Shown here: positions 16,531 to 23,503 of the stretch, in pieces
Position numbering within the stretch: position 1 is the stretch's first letter
Layout: each line of letters opens with the position of its first letter
NCBI RefSeq assembly: GCF_900142365.1
Contig: NZ_FRAP01000019.1
Coordinates: forward strand, 1 to 64,000
Direction: 5' to 3'
From: Pseudonocardia thermophila
GTDB taxonomy: Bacteria; Actinomycetota; Actinomycetes; Mycobacteriales; Pseudonocardiaceae
Length of the DNA: 64,000 nt
Notes under the pieces: generated by a model
The model's database searches: none
Told to the model about the DNA's origin: nothing
The model's input: the letters and a program-made list of their open reading frames with translations, nothing else
Position numbers and translations under genes: made by a program

Positions 16531-18432
16531 ATGACAACTGACACCGCCGTCGAACCCGCCTCCCCCGGGAGCGACGGAAGCAAGGTGCTGCAGCGCGACC
16601 GTGTGGTCATCAGGTTCGCCGGCGACTCCGGCGACGGCATGCAGCTGACCGGCGACAGGTTCACCTCCGAGACCGCGGCGTTCGGCAACGACCTGTCCAC
16701 GCTTCCGAACTTCCCCGCCGAGATCCGGGCCCCCGCCGGGACCCTGCCCGGCGTGTCGTCGTTCCAGCTGCACTTCGCGAACTACGACATCCTCACCCCG
16801 GGTGACCGGCCGGACGTGCTGGTGGCGATGAACCCGGCCGCGCTGAAGGCGAACATCGCCGACCTGCCCCAGGGCGGGGTGCTGATCGTCAACACCGACG
16901 AGTTCACCAAGCGGAACCTCGCGAAGGTCGGCTACGAGACCAACCCGCTCGAGGACGGCTCGCTCACCGAGAAGTACCAGGTCCACGCCATCCCGATGGC
17001 CACCCTCACGCGCACCGCGCTCGAGGAGACCGGGCTGTCGAAGAAGGACGCCGAGCGGGCGAAGAACATGTTCGCGCTCGGGCTGCTGTCGTGGATGTTC
17101 CACCGGCCCAGCGAGAGCACCGAGCGGTTCCTGCGGGAGAAGTTCGCCAAGAAGCCCGAGATCGCCGAGGCGAACATCCTGGCCTTCCGTGCCGGGCACA
17201 ACTACGGCGAGACGACCGAAGCCTTCGCGGTCACCTACGAGGTCGCCCCGGCGAAGCTGGCGCCGGGCACGTACCGGCAGATCACCGGCAACACCGCGCT
17301 GGCGTACGGGATCGTGGCGGCCGGGCGGGTGACCGGGCTGCCGGTGTTCTTGGGCTCGTACCCGATCACGCCGGCGTCGGACATCCTCCACGAGCTGTCC
17401 AAGCACAAGAACTTCGGCGTCACCACGGTGCAGGCCGAGGACGAGATCGCCGGAGTCGGTGCGGCGCTGGGCGCGGCGTTCGGCGGCGCGCTCGGGGTCA
17501 CCACCACGTCGGGTCCGGGCATCTCGCTGAAGTCCGAGACGATCGGCCTGGCGGTGGCTCTGGAGCTGCCGCTGCTCGTGATCGACGTGCAGCGCGGTGG
17601 CCCGTCGACGGGTCTGCCGACCAAGACCGAGCAGGCCGACCTGTTGCAGGCGATGTTCGGCCGCAACGGCGAGGCACCGCTGCCGATCATCGCTCCCGCC
17701 AGCCCGGGTGACTGCTTCGACGCGGCCATCGAGGCGGCGACGATCGCGGTGAAGTACCGGACACCGGTGATCCTCCTGTCGGACGGGTCGCTGGCCAACG
17801 GCTCCGAGCCGTGGAAGGTGCCGGACGTCGAATCGCTGCCCAGCGTGGATCCGGGCTTCGCGACGGAGCCGAACGCGCCGGACGGGTCCGGCGAGTTCTG
17901 GCCGTACCTGCGCGACGAGCAGACGCTGGCGCGGCCGTGGGCGGTGCCGGGCACCCCGGGGCTGGAGCACCGCATCGGCGGCCTGGAGAAGGCCGACGGC
18001 CGCGGCTCGATCTCCTACGACCCGGACAACCACGACAAGATGGTCCGGCTGCGCGCGGCCAAGATCGCCAACATCCCGGTCCCGGACGTCGTCGTGGACG
18101 ACCCGGACGGCGACGCGGAGCTGCTCGTGGTCGGCTGGGGCTCGACCTACGGCCCGATCGGCGCCGGGTGCCGCCGGGTCCGGGCGCTCGGCCACTCGAT
18201 CGCGCAGGTGCACCTGCGCAACCTCAACCCGCTGCCGGCCAACCTCGGTGAGGTGCTGTCCCGCTACAAGCGGGTACTCGTGCCGGAGATGAACCTCGGT
18301 CAGCTCGCCCTGCTGCTGCGCGGCCGCTACCTGGTCGACGCGCACAGCTACACGAAGGTCGCCGGGCTGCCGTTCAAGGCGGAGGAGCTGCAGAACCTGT
18401 TCCTGGACCACCTGTCTGGAGTGCGCGCATGA
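16531..18432 (+). CDS. korA: 2-oxoacid:ferredoxin oxidoreductase alpha subunit (KorA type, fused gamma-alpha)
   Basis: 633 residues. The N-terminal gamma domain (VVIRFAGDSGDGMQLTGDRF; FNVxxE-like segments) is fused to the alpha/pyrimidine-binding domain (GSYPITPASDILHEL, QAEDEIAGVGAALGAAFGG, TTTSGPGISLKSE) and a C-terminal transketolase-like domain (LLVVGWGSTYGPIG). This fused form of about 630-650 residues is the actinobacterial Kor type (M. tuberculosis Rv2455c). With KorB it decarboxylates 2-oxoglutarate to succinyl-CoA, reducing ferredoxin. Its stop overlaps the korB start (ATGA). Confidence 0.95.
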   Translation: MTTDTAVEPASPGSDGSKVLQRDRVVIRFAGDSGDGMQLTGDRFTSETAAFGNDLSTLPNFPAEIRAPAGTLPGVSSFQLHFANYDILTPGDRPDVLVAMNPAALKANIADLPQGGVLIVNTDEFTKRNLAKVGYETNPLEDGSLTEKYQVHAIPMATLTRTALEETGLSKKDAERAKNMFALGLLSWMFHRPSESTERFLREKFAKKPEIAEANILAFRAGHNYGETTEAFAVTYEVAPAKLAPGTYRQITGNTALAYGIVAAGRVTGLPVFLGSYPITPASDILHELSKHKNFGVTTVQAEDEIAGVGAALGAAFGGALGVTTTSGPGISLKSETIGLAVALELPLLVIDVQRGGPSTGLPTKTEQADLLQAMFGRNGEAPLPIIAPASPGDCFDAAIEAATIAVKYRTPVILLSDGSLANGSEPWKVPDVESLPSVDPGFATEPNAPDGSGEFWPYLRDEQTLARPWAVPGTPGLEHRIGGLEKADGRGSISYDPDNHDKMVRLRAAKIANIPVPDVVVDDPDGDAELLVVGWGSTYGPIGAGCRRVRALGHSIAQVHLRNLNPLPANLGEVLSRYKRVLVPEMNLGQLALLLRGRYLVDAHSYTKVAGLPFKAEELQNLFLDHLSGVRA

Positions 18433-19502
18433 CGGCGATCGACCTGGGGTTGCCCCGGCTGGGCGGCCTCGACGGGGTCCCCACCACCGACGAGAAGCAG
18501 ACCGCGAAGGACTTCACCTCCGACCAGGAGGTGCGGTGGTGCCCCGGCTGCGGTGACTACGCGATCCTCGCGGCCGTGCGCCAGTTCATGCCGAGCCTGG
18601 GGGTCAAGCGGGAGAACACCGTCTTCGTCTCCGGCATCGGGTGCAGCTCGCGCTTCCCGTACTACATGAACACCTACGGGATGCACTCCATCCACGGCCG
18701 CGCCCCGGCGATCGCGACCGGACTGGCCGTGTCCCGCCCGGACCTGTCGGTGTGGGTGGTCACCGGTGACGGCGACGCGCTCTCGATCGGCGGCAACCAC
18801 CTGATCCACGCGCTGCGCCGCAACGTGAACCTGAAGATCCTGCTGTTCAACAACCGGATCTACGGGCTCACCAAGGGTCAGTACTCGCCCACCTCCGAGC
18901 AGGGCAAGATCACGAAGTCGACGCCGTACGGCTCGGTCGACTACCCGTTCAACCCCGTCTCGCTCGCGCTGGGCGCCGAGGCCACCTTCGTCGGGCGCGC
19001 ACTGGACTCCGATCGCGCCTCGCTGACCGCCGTGCTCAAGGCCGCCGCCGAGCACCGCGGCACCGCGCTGGTGGAGATCTTCCAGGACTGCCCGATCTTC
19101 AACGACGGCAGCTTCGACCTGCTCCGCAAGCCCGACACCAAGGACCAGCGGCTGATCTCGGTCACCCACGGTGAGCCGATCCGCTTCGGCCCGCCGCTCG
19201 ACGACGGCAAGGGCGCCTACGCGGTCGTGCGCGAGGGCTTCGGGCTGGGCATCGCGAAGGCCGACGAGGTCGACGAGGCCGACATCGTCGTCCACGACCA
19301 GACCGACCACAACCTCGCCTTCGCCCTGTCCCGCCTGTCCGACCAGGACCTCAACCACACGGTCGTCGGCATCTTCCGCAGCGTCGAGCGCCCCACCTAC
19401 GACGACGCGGTCCGTGCCCAGGTGGAGCAGGCCAAGAAGGACAAGCCCGCCGACCTGCAGGCTCTGCTGAACGGCCAGGACACCTGGACGGTCGTCGGCT
19501 GA
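18429..19502 (+). CDS. korB: 2-oxoacid:ferredoxin oxidoreductase beta subunit (KorB)
   Basis: 357 residues. The N-terminal RWCPGCGDYAILAAV starts the beta subunit, and Cys residues here and in GIGCSSRFPYY and DCPIF fit the single 4Fe-4S cluster. The thiamine diphosphate motif GDGDALSIGGNHLIHALRRN and FNNRIYGLTKGQYSPTS are diagnostic. It carries TPP, binds the 2-oxoacid and transfers electrons to ferredoxin. Translational coupling with korA (4-base overlap) gives equal amounts. No ferredoxin gene is next to it. Confidence 0.95.
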   Translation: MTAIDLGLPRLGGLDGVPTTDEKQTAKDFTSDQEVRWCPGCGDYAILAAVRQFMPSLGVKRENTVFVSGIGCSSRFPYYMNTYGMHSIHGRAPAIATGLAVSRPDLSVWVVTGDGDALSIGGNHLIHALRRNVNLKILLFNNRIYGLTKGQYSPTSEQGKITKSTPYGSVDYPFNPVSLALGAEATFVGRALDSDRASLTAVLKAAAEHRGTALVEIFQDCPIFNDGSFDLLRKPDTKDQRLISVTHGEPIRFGPPLDDGKGAYAVVREGFGLGIAKADEVDEADIVVHDQTDHNLAFALSRLSDQDLNHTVVGIFRSVERPTYDDAVRAQVEQAKKDKPADLQALLNGQDTWTVVG

Positions 19503-19506
19503 GCCG

Positions 19507-19557
19507 AGTTCGTCCGAACGCCCGCGGAAGGGGGTGTCGTCGGGTTAGCGTCGCGGC
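19507..19557 (+). promoter_or_regulatory. promoter element copy 1 of the YbaB/ESX-like unit
   Basis: AGTTCGTCCGAACGCCC, then 17 bases, then CGGGTTAGCGTCGCGGC. The same two blocks with the same 17-base spacer recur at 20394-20444 (15/17 and 16/17 identical), while the spacers differ. TAGCGT fits TAnnnT. It ends 27 bases before the ATG at 19585 and starts 5 bases after the korB stop. Confidence 0.6.
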
Positions 19558-19584
19558 GTTCACCGCGGCGCTGGAGGAAACCCG

Positions 19585-20130
19585 ATGGCACCCCCTTCCG
19601 AGCACTCCCACCCCGTCCTGATCCGGCTCGACGAGGGCGGCACGACGGCCGCGGTGCGGCTCCGCGCCACCTGGCGCCGCGACGTCGGCCCCGAGGGTCT
19701 GTCCGCTGCCGTGCTGCGCGCGCTCGCGGCGGCGCAGCAGGAGCACCTCGTCGCTGCGCTGGCGGCCGATCCGCCGGCCCCGCCGGACGTCACCCCGCCG
19801 TCCGTGGACGCCCTGCTGCGCGCGATCGGCGAGATCGACGAGTTCCGGTCGGCGCTGGCCGCGAGCACGTCCTCGACGCGGACCGTCGAGCGCGTCGGCG
19901 GGCACGTGCGCGTGACGATCCAGCGGAACGCGATCACCGAACTCGACGTGGCCCCGGAGTGGGTCGGGCACGCCGGCGACGCCGAGCTGGAGCGGGAGAT
20001 CGGTGCGACCCTCACGGAGGCGTTGCAGCGGATCGCCGCGGCGCCGGCCGATGCGCTCGCGGGGTGTCCTGGTCTGCGGGCGGTGCTGCGGACCGTCGGG
20101 AGTCCGTTGGTCACCGCGGAGGAGCGGTAG
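19585..20130 (+). CDS. YbaB/EbfC-like protein with two related halves
   Basis: 181 residues from an ATG preceded by GGAGG. The protein looks like two copies of the C-terminal half of a YbaB unit. The first ([33 protein letters not shown]) and the second (GGHVRVTIQRNAITELDVAP then EREIGATLTEALQRI) each have beta hairpin, Trp and amphipathic helix. YbaB-like proteins of this length accompany type VII secretion genes in actinobacteria; DNA binding is known for YbaB/EbfC itself, but here function is inferred only. It heads a four-gene unit with WXG-like and membrane proteins. Confidence 0.65.
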   Translation: MAPPSEHSHPVLIRLDEGGTTAAVRLRATWRRDVGPEGLSAAVLRALAAAQQEHLVAALAADPPAPPDVTPPSVDALLRAIGEIDEFRSALAASTSSTRTVERVGGHVRVTIQRNAITELDVAPEWVGHAGDAELEREIGATLTEALQRIAAAPADALAGCPGLRAVLRTVGSPLVTAEER

Positions 20131-20472
20131 TCCGTGCCGATGGCGTGTGCGACCGCCGCGTCGTTCTCCTGCTCGGTCGCCTCGCCTGATCCGTCGTGGT
20201 GTGGTCGAGAGCCGCGCCTCGCGTCCGGGACCCGCACGCAGCCCGCGCAGCCGATCGTCGTTCCCGGCTCCGCCGGTCCCCTCGTCACCCAGGTGCTGAT
20301 GCGGTGCTCTCCGCTCCCCGCGGCTGTGTTCGGTCGAGGCGAGCACGCTCTTCGCCGACGGCCTCTCTCCCCCGGCGCTCGCGGCTGCGGGCCAGTTCCG
20401 CCGAACGCCCACGGTGATCACCTCGCTCGGGTTAGCGTCCCGGCACCTACCCCGACCCGGAGGCGAAGACCC
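20131..20472. other. 342-base gap between the first and second gene of the ESX-like unit
   Basis: Long for this compact window. It holds promoter copy 2 (20394-20444) and a ribosome site GGAGG (20459-20463). The part 20131-20390 shows no convincing gene: overlapping plus-strand frames there are Ser/Arg/Pro-rich and start without ribosome sites. It could hold a degraded gene or an untranslated leader. Confidence 0.5.
20394..20444 (+). promoter_or_regulatory. promoter element copy 2 of the YbaB/ESX-like unit
   Basis: AGTTCCGCCGAACGCCC, 17 bases, CGGGTTAGCGTCCCGGC: the twin of 19507-19557 at the same internal spacing. It ends 28 bases before the ATG at 20473, closely matching the 27 bases in copy 1, which argues that 20473 is the intended first start codon. 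Confidence 0.6.
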
Positions 20473-20505
20473 ATGCCGGACACCCGATGGACCGAGGCGC
20501 GATGA
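20473..20505 (+). CDS. 10-codon leader peptide before the WXG-like gene
   Basis: ATG at 20473, preceded by GGAGG at the distance seen for the 19585 gene, encodes MPDTRWTEAR and stops with TGA at 20503-20505. That stop overlaps the ATG of the next gene (ATGA). The peptide could simply couple translation. Alternatively the original start moved after an indel. Two of its ten residues are Arg (CGA codons), so an attenuation role cannot be excluded. Confidence 0.45.
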   Translation: MPDTRWTEAR

Positions 20506-20831
20506 CCACCGCGGAGACCTCCCCGGGCGAGCACGCGATCGCCGTGCGGATCGCCGAACTGCGTGCCGATGCCGAGAGCTGGGCCGGTTTCGCGCAGCGG
20601 GCGCGCGCCGCGCGGGACGCGGCCGACGCCACCCTTCTCGACATCCGCCAGCTCAGCCGGTACGGCGCCGAGCTGGAGGGCATGAACCGGCAGCTCGTGA
20701 TCAAGTACTCGACCCTGCTGCACGAAGCGGCCGAGAACTTCGATCGGGTCGCCACCGCGCTGCGCCTCGCGGCGGACACGTACGAGGCCGAGGAGGCCCA
20801 GCTCCTCCACGACATCAAGAAGAACTGGTGA
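20502..20831 (+). CDS. WXG100/EspC-like small helical protein (putative type VII substrate)
   Basis: 109 residues from the ATG at 20502; an in-frame ATG at 20487 has no ribosome site. All helical, with SWAGFAQRARAARDAAD giving a WxG turn between helices. Near the C-terminus ADTYEAEEAQL fits the YxxxD/E secretion signal of type VII (ESX) substrates and resembles EspC-like proteins. No ESX core component (EccA-E) is in the window, so secretion would rely on a system elsewhere. Its stop overlaps a possible GTG start (GTGA) of the next gene. Confidence 0.65.
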   Translation: MTTAETSPGEHAIAVRIAELRADAESWAGFAQRARAARDAADATLLDIRQLSRYGAELEGMNRQLVIKYSTLLHEAAENFDRVATALRLAADTYEAEEAQLLHDIKKNW

Positions 20832-20848
20832 GGGGAGCGTCGGCCGGG

Positions 20849-21637
20849 ATGACGAGCCCCACCACGTACGGGACCGCTGATCTCGTCCAGCAGGCGCAGG
20901 ATCTGCTCAACCGGATCCGGCAGGACGTCGCATCCGCCTCGGCGGCGGTGCGGTCGGTGGCCGCGGAGCTGCCCGTCGGGGCCGAAACGGTGGTGCAGGC
21001 GGTCGACGACGTCACGCGGCAGACCAACGACGCCCTGACCCAGATCCAGGTGCTCATCGACGAGCCCGGGGTGCCCGACGATCTCGTCCGGGCCGGTGCA
21101 GTGTGGGCCGGGCCGATCCAGGAGGCGGTCACCACCGTCAAGGCCGCCATGAACCCGTCGGAACTGGCCGGTGCGCGGCTCTGGAAGGGCCTTGCCGGGA
21201 GCGCCTACAACGCGACGCTGCTCCCCCAGGCCAACGCGCTCACGACCATCGCCGACGCCTGCGCCGACATCAACAAGGCGCTCAACGACCTGGCCGGCGC
21301 GATCCATCAGTTCTGGGTGGCGACGATCGTCGCACTCCTCGGCCTCGCCGCCGCCGCCGGCGCCTTCGCCGTCGCCGTCTTCGCCTCGGCCGCCGGCGCC
21401 GCGATCGGCGCCGCGGCCCTCACGTTCGTGGCGGCGATCGCCACCTACTACGGCGCGACCGCCGTGGCGTCGGCCACCATCGACGGGGCCGTCACGTCCA
21501 CCAAGGCCGTGATCCAGAACCGGCTCGGCAACAACACCGGATTCCCCGAGGGACACTGGCCGCAGTCCACGGCGGTCACCGGCCACGCCAGCTTCGCCGA
21601 CGACTCCCGGCCCTCCGATTGGCAGCTCGTTGAGTGA
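20849..21637 (+). CDS. WXG-like helical protein with C-terminal transmembrane hairpin
   Basis: 262 residues from ATG 20849 (GGGGAG upstream); GTG 20828, overlapping the previous stop, is the alternative. The N-terminal 180 residues are long amphipathic helices (DLVQQAQDLLNRIRQDVASA; DDVTRQTNDALTQIQVLIDE), then LWKGLAGSAYN gives a WxG-type turn. A strongly hydrophobic Ala-rich hairpin follows (FWVATIVALLGLAAAAGAFA, then AAALTFVAAIATYYGATAVA), and the C-terminus is polar. This layout, WXG domain plus membrane-active hairpin, recalls long WXG/PPE-like effectors. No toxin domain is recognised. Confidence 0.65.
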   Translation: MTSPTTYGTADLVQQAQDLLNRIRQDVASASAAVRSVAAELPVGAETVVQAVDDVTRQTNDALTQIQVLIDEPGVPDDLVRAGAVWAGPIQEAVTTVKAAMNPSELAGARLWKGLAGSAYNATLLPQANALTTIADACADINKALNDLAGAIHQFWVATIVALLGLAAAAGAFAVAVFASAAGAAIGAAALTFVAAIATYYGATAVASATIDGAVTSTKAVIQNRLGNNTGFPEGHWPQSTAVTGHASFADDSRPSDWQLVE

Positions 21638-22529
21638 CGCCGCGGCATCGGCCCGGCGCCGCCGGGCGCTCGGGTTCGCAGCCGCGCACCTGACCGTCGC
21701 CGCCGTCGCGGCCGGCAGCACGGTTCACGCGCTGTACCACCACGAGCTCCTCTTCCCCGGCGTCGTCCTGGCGGCGGTGCAGGCTCCGGCCGTCCGGGAC
21801 GCGCTCGAAGTGGCGTCCCGGCCGGCCGACGAGGAAACGGCGCGGCAGCGGGCGATCGCGGCAGCACGGCGGGCGACGGGCGGCGACGTCTGCGCGTACC
21901 TGTACCTCCAGTTCGGCTTCCTCGCCTTCGGGACCGCCCCGGTGGGCAGGGCCGCGCCGTGGGTCACGGCGTTGCTCGCCCTCGCACTGGTGGCCGCCGC
22001 GCTGCGGTTCACGTTCACCGCGTGGGAGTTCGGGGCGGTTCCCTCGGCGGAGGCGGACCCGGCGAACCGTCCCGCCGCGACCGTGCGGCGGGTCCGGCGC
22101 GGGACCACGATCGCCCTCGTCTCCTGCTGGTCCGGGTTCGGCGTCTCCGCGCTGCTGGTCGGCTGGCTGCCGCAGGTGCAGCCACAGTGGCTCGTACCCG
22201 GCCCGACGGAGTGGGTGGCCCTCGCGGGCGTCCTGATCGCCCTGTTCGCGGTCGCCTGGGCCATCACGAAGACCCTGAGCGCGGCCCGGGCGGGAACGGA
22301 GCTGCGGCGGGCACTCAGCCACGCCGTGCCCACCGTCCCCGCGGCGCTCGGGGCGCTTGCCGCGCTCACGACAGTGGGCAACGCCGCATTAATCGTCGAG
22401 GTCACCGCGGTCTGGGCCTGCCTGGCCCTGAACGTGAGCACGACCCAGCTGTGGCTGGCTCGGCGCTTCGCGCTCCAGGGGCCCCGCAGCGCCGTCGTCA
22501 GGCCGTCCGGTCGACCACGTACGTCGTGA
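21630..22529 (+). CDS. polytopic membrane protein of unknown function
   Basis: 299 residues. The start is TTG at 21630, overlapping the previous stop by 8 bases; no ATG or GTG fits better. About six to seven hydrophobic helices are visible (LGFAAAHLTVAAVAAGSTVH, YLYLQFGFLAFGTAPVG, WVTALLALALVAAALRFTFT, TTIALVSCWSGFGVSALLVG, VALAGVLIALFAVAWAI, VPAALGALAALTTVGNAALI). No known family is recognised. As last gene of the YbaB/WXG-like unit it may be its membrane partner. Its 3' end overlaps the convergent polyprenyl synthase gene by 32 bases. Confidence 0.65.
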   Translation: MSDAAASARRRRALGFAAAHLTVAAVAAGSTVHALYHHELLFPGVVLAAVQAPAVRDALEVASRPADEETARQRAIAAARRATGGDVCAYLYLQFGFLAFGTAPVGRAAPWVTALLALALVAAALRFTFTAWEFGAVPSAEADPANRPAATVRRVRRGTTIALVSCWSGFGVSALLVGWLPQVQPQWLVPGPTEWVALAGVLIALFAVAWAITKTLSAARAGTELRRALSHAVPTVPAALGALAALTTVGNAALIVEVTAVWACLALNVSTTQLWLARRFALQGPRSAVVRPSGRPRTS

Positions 22530-23499
22530 GCGCCGCCATCGCGTCCACGGCCGGGCAGGAGGGCAGCTTGCCCAGCTCGGCACGGGCCGCAGCGGCCTCC
22601 CCGGCGAGGATGTCGCGGGCGCGCTCGATGCCGGGACCGGTGCGCAGGATCGTCAAGGCCTCGTCGACCTCGGCGTCGTCGGTCAGCGGCTTGACGAGCA
22701 GCTCGCGCAGCCGCTTCGCCCCCGGATCGGTACCGCGCAGGCCGTAGAGGATCGGGAGGGTGTGGATGCCCTCGCGCAGGTCCGTGCCCGGGGTCTTGCC
22801 GGAGCTGACGGCGGGCGAGGCGATGTCGATGATGTCGTCGGAGATCTGGAACGCCGTGCCGATGATCGCCCCGAAGCGCTGCAGCGAGTCGACCTGGTCG
22901 GCGGGTGAGCCGGAGAACATCGCGCCGAAGCGGCCCGAGGTGGCGATCAGCGAACCGGTCTTCTCCGCGACCACGGCCAGGTAGTGCTCGATCGGGTCCT
23001 GCCCCGGCTGCGGACCACGGGTTTCGCGCATCTGGCCGGTCACCAGCTCAGCGAACGTCTCCGCGATGATCCGCACCGCATCCGGGCCGAGGCCGGCGAG
23101 CAGCCGCGACGCGTGGGCGAACAGGAAGTCGCCGGTCAGGATGGCGACGCTGTTGTCCCAGCGCACGTTGGCGCTCTGCGCGCCGCGGCGCATCGTCGCG
23201 GAGTCCATCACGTCGTCGTGGTAGAGCGTGGCGAGGTGCACCATCTCCACCGCGGCGGCCGCCGTGATGACCTCGGGCGCGGTCGGCCGCGGGCCGACGT
23301 GCGCGGCGAGGAGGGTGAACAGCGGCCGGAACCGTTTGCCACCGGCGTCGATGAGGTGCAGCGACGTCTCGGTGACGAACTCGAAGTCGCTGCGCACCTC
23401 TTGGTGCAGCAGCTCCTCGACCTCGGCCAGCCCGGCCCCGACGGCGGCTGCGAGCTGTGGATCGCCGAGCTCGACCCCGGCCACTGCGCTGCTAGTCAC
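22498..23499 (-). CDS. long-chain polyprenyl diphosphate synthase
   Basis: 333 residues from GTG 23499. Trans-isoprenyl synthase hallmarks are complete: GGKRFRPLF, first Asp-rich motif LYHDDVMDSATMRRG, the GQMRE/LGP core, and second Asp-rich motif FQISDDIIDI. The small residues before the first Asp-rich motif (VHLATLYHDD) suit a long product such as the C40-C45 menaquinone tail. The M. tuberculosis counterpart is grcC1, next to menJ. Here the gene sits 4 bases after nuoN, so it appears to be the fifteenth gene of the nuo operon. Confidence 0.93.
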   Translation of the reverse strand: MTSSAVAGVELGDPQLAAAVGAGLAEVEELLHQEVRSDFEFVTETSLHLIDAGGKRFRPLFTLLAAHVGPRPTAPEVITAAAAVEMVHLATLYHDDVMDSATMRRGAQSANVRWDNSVAILTGDFLFAHASRLLAGLGPDAVRIIAETFAELVTGQMRETRGPQPGQDPIEHYLAVVAEKTGSLIATSGRFGAMFSGSPADQVDSLQRFGAIIGTAFQISDDIIDIASPAVSSGKTPGTDLREGIHTLPILYGLRGTDPGAKRLRELLVKPLTDDAEVDEALTILRTGPGIERARDILAGEAAAARAELGKLPSCPAVDAMAALTTYVVDRTA

Positions 23500-23503
23500 C
23501 CCA

